A stretch of 64,000 nucleotides of DNA from Lithocarpus polystachyus (taxonomy: Eukaryota; Streptophyta; Magnoliopsida; Fagales; Fagaceae). Location of the stretch: contig CM066165.1 of the NCBI GenBank assembly GCA_033629205.1, forward strand, positions 38,503,447 to 38,567,446, in the 5' to 3' direction. Position numbers and translations under genes: made by a program. The notes beneath the pieces were generated by a model, which searched no databases, was not told the DNA's origin, and saw only the letters and a program-made list of their open reading frames with translations. Shown here in pieces: positions 58,973-64,000 of this stretch; position 1 is the first letter of the stretch; each line of letters opens with the position of its first letter.

Positions 58973-59527
58973 GCCTAAGTTAAAGTTGACGGCACAGAAG
59001 ACGACGGCCCAAACTCGACGACGGCATAAAAGCGTCATGCGCCCAAGCTGACGGCTTAAAAGCCACAAGGTTTTCCTAAATGGAAACACCCAACGCCTAA
59101 GTCTGAAAGACGACGGCCCAAACTCAACGACGGCATAAAAGCGTCATGCGCCCAAGCTGACGGCTTAAAAGCCACAAGGTTTTCCTAAATGGAAACACCC
59201 AACGCCTAAGTCTGAAAGACGACGGCCCAAACTCGACGACGGCATAAAAGCGTCATGCGCCCAAGCTGACGGCTTAAAAGCCACAAGGTTTTCCTAAATG
59301 GAAACACCCAACGCCTAAGTCTTAAAGACGACGGCCCAAATTCGACGACGGCAAAAAAGCGTCATGCGCCCATGCTGACGGCTTAAAAGCCACAAGGTTT
59401 TCCTAAATGGAAACACCCAACGCCTAAGTCTTAAAGACGACGGCCCAAATTCGACGACGGCAAAAAAGCGTCATGCGCCCATGTTGACGGCTTAAAAGCC
59501 ACAAGGTTTTCCTAAATGGAAACACCC
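58973..59527 (+). repeat. Element 2 tandem array, 109-bp unit
   Basis: About five copies with matching points at 59092, 59201, 59310, 59419 and 59528; the first unit is longer, about 122 bp. Each contains 'gacgacggcccaaa', 'agcgtcatgcgccca' and 'aaggttttcctaaatgg'. Confidence 0.95.
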
Positions 59528-59530
59528 AAA

Positions 59531-59761
59531 GCCTAAGTCTAAGGATGACGGCATAAACGGCGACGGCTCAAAGCCAACCATATCGTCTTATAAGATCAAA
59601 AGCCAAAGCCTAAGTCTAAGGATGACGGCATAAGCGGCGACGGCTCAAAGCCAACTACATCGTCTTATAAGGTTAAGAGCCAAAGCCTAAGTCTAAAGAT
59701 GACGGCATAAATGGCAACGGCTCAAAACTAACTACATTATTATAAGAGATTGGAAACTAAA
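59531..59761 (+). repeat. Element 2 tandem array, 77-bp unit
   Basis: Three copies (starts 59531, 59608 and 59685) beginning 'gcctaagtcta', the same start as the 109-bp unit, followed by 'gatgacggcata' and 'gacggctcaaa'. The two arrays therefore share an ancestral start but differ downstream. Confidence 0.93.
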
Positions 59762-60077
59762 AATCTGTCTAGGGTGACGGTGTAATAGCTCAACAACAAG
59801 AAAGTTAACGGTTCCACGAAGCTCTTTGCGTGAAGATAGTAATTGTGACGGCCTGTTATGTTGACGGCTCATCATGTTGACGGCTTATTATGTCAACAGT
59901 TTCATAAAACATTACCAGCATATAAAAGGAACCATTCAAGCAAGCAAAATACACGAAGGGCAAAATTTGAAACAGCATATAAATTAACACAAATATTTCT
60001 AAGGGACAATATTGTTCTCGACGGTTCAAGAATTGACCGCTCTACAAAAATTGGAAGAAAATGAAATTGTTACAAAA
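59762..60077. other. Convergent 3' region of element 2
   Basis: Between the sense repeats and the stop codon of the antisense gene. 'gttgacggc' type motifs recur (59860-59890). No coding sequence. Confidence 0.5.
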
Positions 60078-62505
60078 CTACTCGACGGGAGAATTGGTGA
60101 CTTTGACTTCATCTTCTTGGCCTTGTTCAGGCTCTTGAGCGGCCTTTTCTGCCCCGTCTTCTCGGCTGCCGACGACGTGAGCATTTTGGTCCTCACCAAA
60201 GAGCTGATCAGTGCTGCTGGAAGCTTCATTGATGACGGACGTCTGCGCTTGGGTCCCGTCAATGCTGACTTTGGAAAGTTCCAGCTCAGGGTACAGAGCC
60301 TTGACCTGACGGAGGGCATCATCGAAACCGTCCGCAAAGATGCCTCCCAACTCCGTCAGGTAGACGTCGGAGTCGCGATACTCCTTTATGGCTTTGTCTT
60401 TAACCTGACGGAGCTGGTCCCTGACGGACAGGATCTCCTCCTCCTTGTTGGCAAGAACCTTCTATAGTGTCTCCGTCTGCTTCTCCAGCTGGACCCTCTC
60501 TTCTTCGCAGACGGAAAGCTTCTTATCCATCTTCACTTTATAAGCCTTGTACTGGAAAAGCTCGTCTTCCATCTTCGCCTCCTTGGCTCGTAACCGCTCC
60601 AGAGCCGTCTCCTCGTGAATACAACGATCCATAAGACCCTTCATAGAGACAACGGCCTAGAAAGCAAACGGCTCGGGTCAGACTGGACGGTCAAAAGGAT
60701 GGAGAATAAACTTAAACATCGTGACGGACAGAAAATTTACCTGAGCAAGGCTAAAGAGACCCGTCTCTCCCATGGCCTCCGTCGAGTGATTACCCAGATC
60801 TGCATAGTCGTCAACTGTTATGATCGACGTCAGCTTCTCGATCGCGTATCTGGAATCCTCACGGATGAGGACGGATGGCTTCTCCGTCCCGTAACCAGGA
60901 CCACCCGTCATTAAGCCCTTCCCCTTCCCGTGCTTAATAGGGATCTTCATGTCAGCCTCAAGGCCGACGACGGCCTCGGATGTGACCTTGGCCTTCTTGG
61001 GCAGACGGTCTGTCTCTTGGCTTGGTTTTCTCTTCGTGGCTGGTGGCTTCGTCACCCCCGTCCCCGTCGCCTGGGCATCCTTCTTCTTCGCAGCTGCCTG
61101 CTGCTTGATTAAGGCCCTCCTCTTCGCCTCGTCCATTTCTGCAAAACAAGATGGCACATGAGTTGATAAAGAAGGGAAAAATAATAACGCCAAGCATATA
61201 AATTCAAGTGAACGGACGTACGCTTCCTGACTTGTGCCTCGTACTTCGCTGCTTCTGGTGACGGCTCAGGCCCGTCGCAGTGCCAACAGATGGTCCTCAA
61301 GCACACCAAATCGGCCCAGGACCTTTCTTTCAACTCAGACTTCTGAAAAATCCTCTCCAAGAAGCTCCAGTCTTCAATTGACACTTGAGGACGGTCTTGA
61401 ACTGAGAAAAGAAGACGGTTATATGATAACGGTGCATAAAAAGATAAAAAAAAAAAGGGGGGAGGAGCAAGAGGAGAAAGTGAACGGGCGAATACCAGAC
61501 GGGGACAAGACGCCCCACGTGGTGTCGACGGGCATGAACTCGGTCTCACCAGGGTTCCCCATCCACTCATCACCGTCCATGAAGAAGTACCTAGACTTCC
61601 AGTCCCTATTGGAGTCTGGAGTATCGCACACTAACCTTAATAGTGGACCCCTCGCCACAAAACTATACATTCCCCTGGATTTTTGTATCTCCACCGGACG
61701 GTAGCAATGGAAGAATTCCTTCACCGTCAACCTTTTCTTCCCCTCGGACATGGACCCGTACAACACCTCTACCCCAATAAAGACCCTCCAGGCATTCGGG
61801 GAAACTTGGCTGACGGATAGTCCTAGGTAGTGAAGGAGGTGACGGTGCAGTTGGGTTAGGGGAAACCTCAACCCTGCCTTGAGCATTTGCTCGTAGACCC
61901 CGACACCCTTGACACCACGGTAATAACACTTCTCTCCTGGGTGGGGGAGACGGAGAGGTATATTGTCAGGAATCTAGTATTTGCTTCTAAGTGTTTTGAA
62001 GTGTGACTCTTTGATTGTGGAGAAGAAATCATTCACCGTCCACAAAGAGAGCATAATGTACTTCCTCATCCCGTCACTGCCCACGACGGACTGGACTTGA
62101 GGATCCTCTCCCTCTATACCGTCACTAAGGTTGCTCTCTGCCCTATCACTACTCGACGGAGAAGAGGTGGTAGATGAACTCTCTTCACTCGAGGATGTTG
62201 TGGCTGCAGGATCCTTTGGACCCGACGGGTTGACTTCATCGTAGCCCGCTCCGTCGCGGACAAACGACTGGTTACTCAACGCGCTAGACATGTCACCTAC
62301 ATGTGACGGAAAACCCTAAGTCCAACTGCCCTAAAGACACTGACGGTAAAAAGAAATGAACAAGCAATAGTTACTTACCGGTTGCTTGCGCTGATGATGT
62401 CGACGGTTGCCGGAATGTGACGGACAAACGAGAGCTGACGGACCGAGTGCTTTTCTGCTAAGTGAACGGGTGCGCTCTGATGGCTTGTTTTCAGTAAAGA
62501 GTGAA
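60078..62505 (-). pseudogene. Element 2 antisense spliced gene (PF04195-like)
   Basis: Transcribed toward gag-pol. Proposed minus-strand structure: TATA box 62535-62528; non-coding exon about 62505-62379; donor GTAAGT at 62378; acceptor TAG ending at 62297; exon 62296-61496 with ATG at 62291; intron 61495-61402; exon 61401-61222; intron 61221-61139; exon 61138-60741; intron 60740-60657; exon 60656-60078. Coding lengths (796, 180, 398 and 579) keep one frame of 651 codons. The first coding exon has an acidic Ser-rich start, then VYEQMLKAGLRFPLTQLHRH and LLHYLGLSVSQVSPNAWRVF, the PF04195-type region. A Lys-rich part with nuclear-signal-like KRKP and LPKKAK follows, then a Glu/Lys coiled coil. 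In-frame TAG codons lie at 61976-61974 and 60464-60462. The donor after the conserved region has the same phase as in element 1. The function is unknown. Confidence 0.78.
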
Positions 62506-62527
62506 AAATGAAAGAAAAGATGGAAGG

Positions 62528-62535
62528 CTTTTATA
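62528..62535 (-). promoter_or_regulatory. TATA box of element 2 antisense gene
   Basis: TATAAAAG on the minus strand, about 200 bp from the 3' LTR, followed after about 150 bp by a strong CCG/GTAAGTA donor. It parallels the arrangement in element 1. Confidence 0.65.
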
Positions 62536-62720
62536 TGGGGGAAATAGCGGGAGATGAAGGGACGCCTCGGTCCGAGCACACGGTCCGCAGGTTGACGACA
62601 CGTGTCCCGCATTTATTACCAGGCATTAATTGCTGATGACAGCCTGTCTATTCGACCCTTGCTGTGGATTGAACCGTCACCCCATTAGTCCGTCCTTAGT
62701 AGGTTCACGGACTGATGGGC

Positions 62721-62732
62721 TGAGGGGGCACC
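62721..62732 (+). other. Element 2 polypurine tract
   Basis: TGAGGGGGCACC directly before the 3' LTR; a rather impure purine run. Confidence 0.7.
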
Positions 62733-63356
62733 TGATAGGGATAAAATCTCCCACCAGACGACGGTAGCTCACACTCGCCGACGGCTAGATCCGTGATGGC
62801 GGAAATACCCGACGGACGTCAGAGCTTGACAACCCCAATCCTGGGGGCGACGGGGAGAAGGCCGACGGGTGTTGATATCAAGCACTGAGACTTGTCTGAC
62901 CACGTACGCTTCCCTGGAAAGAGTGAATCTTGTCACGTACGCTTCCCTGGAAAGAGTGAATCTTTTCGCCTACGCTATTTAGCCGAATATCTTACGAAGC
63001 ACGATTCCCACCCCCAAGAAGGGAATCGTGCCCACCACACTTGGCCACCCCGGAAGAGTCTTGCATCCTACGCTACTCGAGGGCAATTTCGGTGCAACGA
63101 TATCTTCTCCAGTACGCCTCATCTTAAGGCCACTACCACTACTATAAATACCGCCACACCCTCCGAAAATCGAGGTACGTATACTAAGACCCGACTCTGG
63201 CACTCTAGAGTTGTGAACAAATACTAACTTAACCATCGGAGGGTCGTCGGCTGGTACCACACCGGTACTTCCCTTTGAGATTCTTCTTACTTGTGCAGGA
63301 CCGTCCGGAACGCGCGCAAGCCTTGCAGCTCACTGGTTTGATTCTTGACATCATCA
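62733..63356 (+). repeat. Element 2 3' LTR (624 bp)
   Basis: Same length as the 5' LTR, with about 14 substitutions by eye, most of them transitions, four of them clustered near 62879-62892. Confidence 0.95.
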
Positions 63357-63500
63357 ATATATATCTTTCTAGTGGCTGCATTACATCTGCTATGCAATTT
63401 TAGCTGTATCTCTTCTCATGAGTTTGCATTTTCTCATTCTCCTGAGAGAAAAATTGAGATAACATATAGTCTTTGAAAATGACATAAAGCTTTGTGATCA
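63357..63500 (+). repeat. F-box pseudogene 3' flank, right part
   Basis: Begins with the target duplication ATATA and continues the match to bases about 225-370 of the window. It shows that 52885 and 63362 were once adjacent. Confidence 0.8.
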
Positions 63501-63759
63501 CTTTATACTTCATAATTTGCATCACTTTATATTGATTGCACCAAGGCACATACTCCATCGAAGTTTCAAAACTCATTCCTCACATGACCATATTTTTTCC
63601 TACTTTTAAAGTAGATATCTAATCAAAATCAATATTATAGGAGGTTAGCATCAACTTTTTGTTTTTGGGGTAGTTAAGTTTGTTTTGGTACCAAGGAAAG
63701 AGATTATATCAACTTGGATTAGAAACATCTCTTCTTTTTTTTTTTTTTCTTTTTTTTTT

Positions 63760-63803
<44 letters not shown>

Positions 63804-64000
63804 ACAAATATGCTGCTAATCTCACAGATTAAACTATTTCCTCTCCCCCTCCCCTAGACCCCGAGCACTTTGTGCATGAAGAGGTACCAATTAAGCTTTA
63901 TTAGAACAACATACAAAAGGTCTAAAATCAGCATAGTAAAAACAAGAAACTAGTCTTGGACCCCATGTCAAAAAAAAAAAAAAAAATGGTCTCTGTAATT
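63501..64000. other. No gene recognised; (TA)n at 63763-63800
   Basis: AT-rich sequence with pyrimidine runs and a TA microsatellite of about 38 bp. No coding or RNA gene was seen before the end of the window. Confidence 0.5.

Larger units (their letters stand above)
52886..63356 (+). mobile_element. Element 2: Tat-lineage Ty3/gypsy LTR retrotransposon
   Basis: A complete 10,471-bp element with TSD ATATA (52881-52885 and 63357-63361), two 624-bp LTRs (TG...CA), primer binding site, a fused gag-pol frame, tandem repeats (109-bp and 77-bp units), an antisense spliced gene and a polypurine tract. It has the same plan as element 1 but belongs to a different family: the LTRs are unrelated by eye and gag-pol is clearly diverged. 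The LTRs differ at about 14 sites (about 97.8% identity), so the insertion is older than that of element 1. One TAG breaks pol and two TAGs break the antisense gene; otherwise the frames are intact. Confidence 0.95.

Noticed and set aside
1..64000. CRISPR arrays, rRNA or tRNA genes, bacterial operons
   Set aside because: None seen. The repeats are tandem arrays without unique spacers, the genes have plant introns, and no cloverleaf or rRNA signature was noticed; without a covariance search a tRNA could still have been missed.

Overview
This window looks like nuclear DNA of a eudicot plant. It is AT-rich and full of microsatellites and homopolymer runs. It carries a TIR-NBS-LRR (TNL) resistance gene, a gene class largely absent from monocots, together with introns having plant GT-AG borders and several plant transposon families. 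A woody eudicot such as an oak relative (Fagaceae) is a guess only; nothing here proves it.

Layout. 1-11940 is mostly non-genic. It holds a short open coding-like fragment (minus, about 1229-1621) and a diverged direct duplication of about 2.9 kb (4346-7276 and 8252-11172). The stretch after the first copy resembles the DNA just upstream of the TNL gene. 11946-22538 is a complete Tat-lineage Ty3/gypsy LTR retrotransposon (element 1; 582-bp LTRs, TSD GTTTC). Directly after it, about 22575-23822, lies a Mutator-like element with arms of about 380 bp that captured a TORTIFOLIA1-like gene fragment (a Pack-MULE). 24621-34547 is the TNL gene in five exons. Its first intron is 6.16 kb and contains an 844-bp solo LTR with TSD ATACG. 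35.5-40 kb holds decayed LINE pieces. 42981-50828 may be a Helitron; nested in it is a putative 2.6-kb solo LTR (43592-48692, TSD ATAAT), which in turn contains a non-autonomous minus-strand LTR element (45671-48184). 51097-52448 is an F-box pseudogene with a MITE in it. 52886-63356 is a second complete Tat element (element 2; 624-bp LTRs, TSD ATATA), inserted just 3' of the F-box pseudogene. Bases 1-400 are a paralogous copy of that insertion site without the element.

The most interesting system is in the two Tat elements. Each carries, besides gag-pol, an antisense gene between its 3' tandem repeats and its 3' LTR. In both copies this gene has its own TATA box, a non-coding first exon with a strong GTAAGT donor, and several coding exons whose GT-AG borders and phases join one long frame. 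The N-terminal region resembles the 'putative gypsy type transposon' domain (Pfam PF04195 type), and the C-terminal region looks like coiled coil. Because its introns lie antisense to the genomic RNA, they can survive the RNA-mediated copying cycle. Both antisense genes and both pol genes now carry a few in-frame stops, so these copies are probably defective.

All calls rest on reading the sequence and on remembered family signatures. No database search or alignment program was run, and percentages and counts of differences were made by eye.
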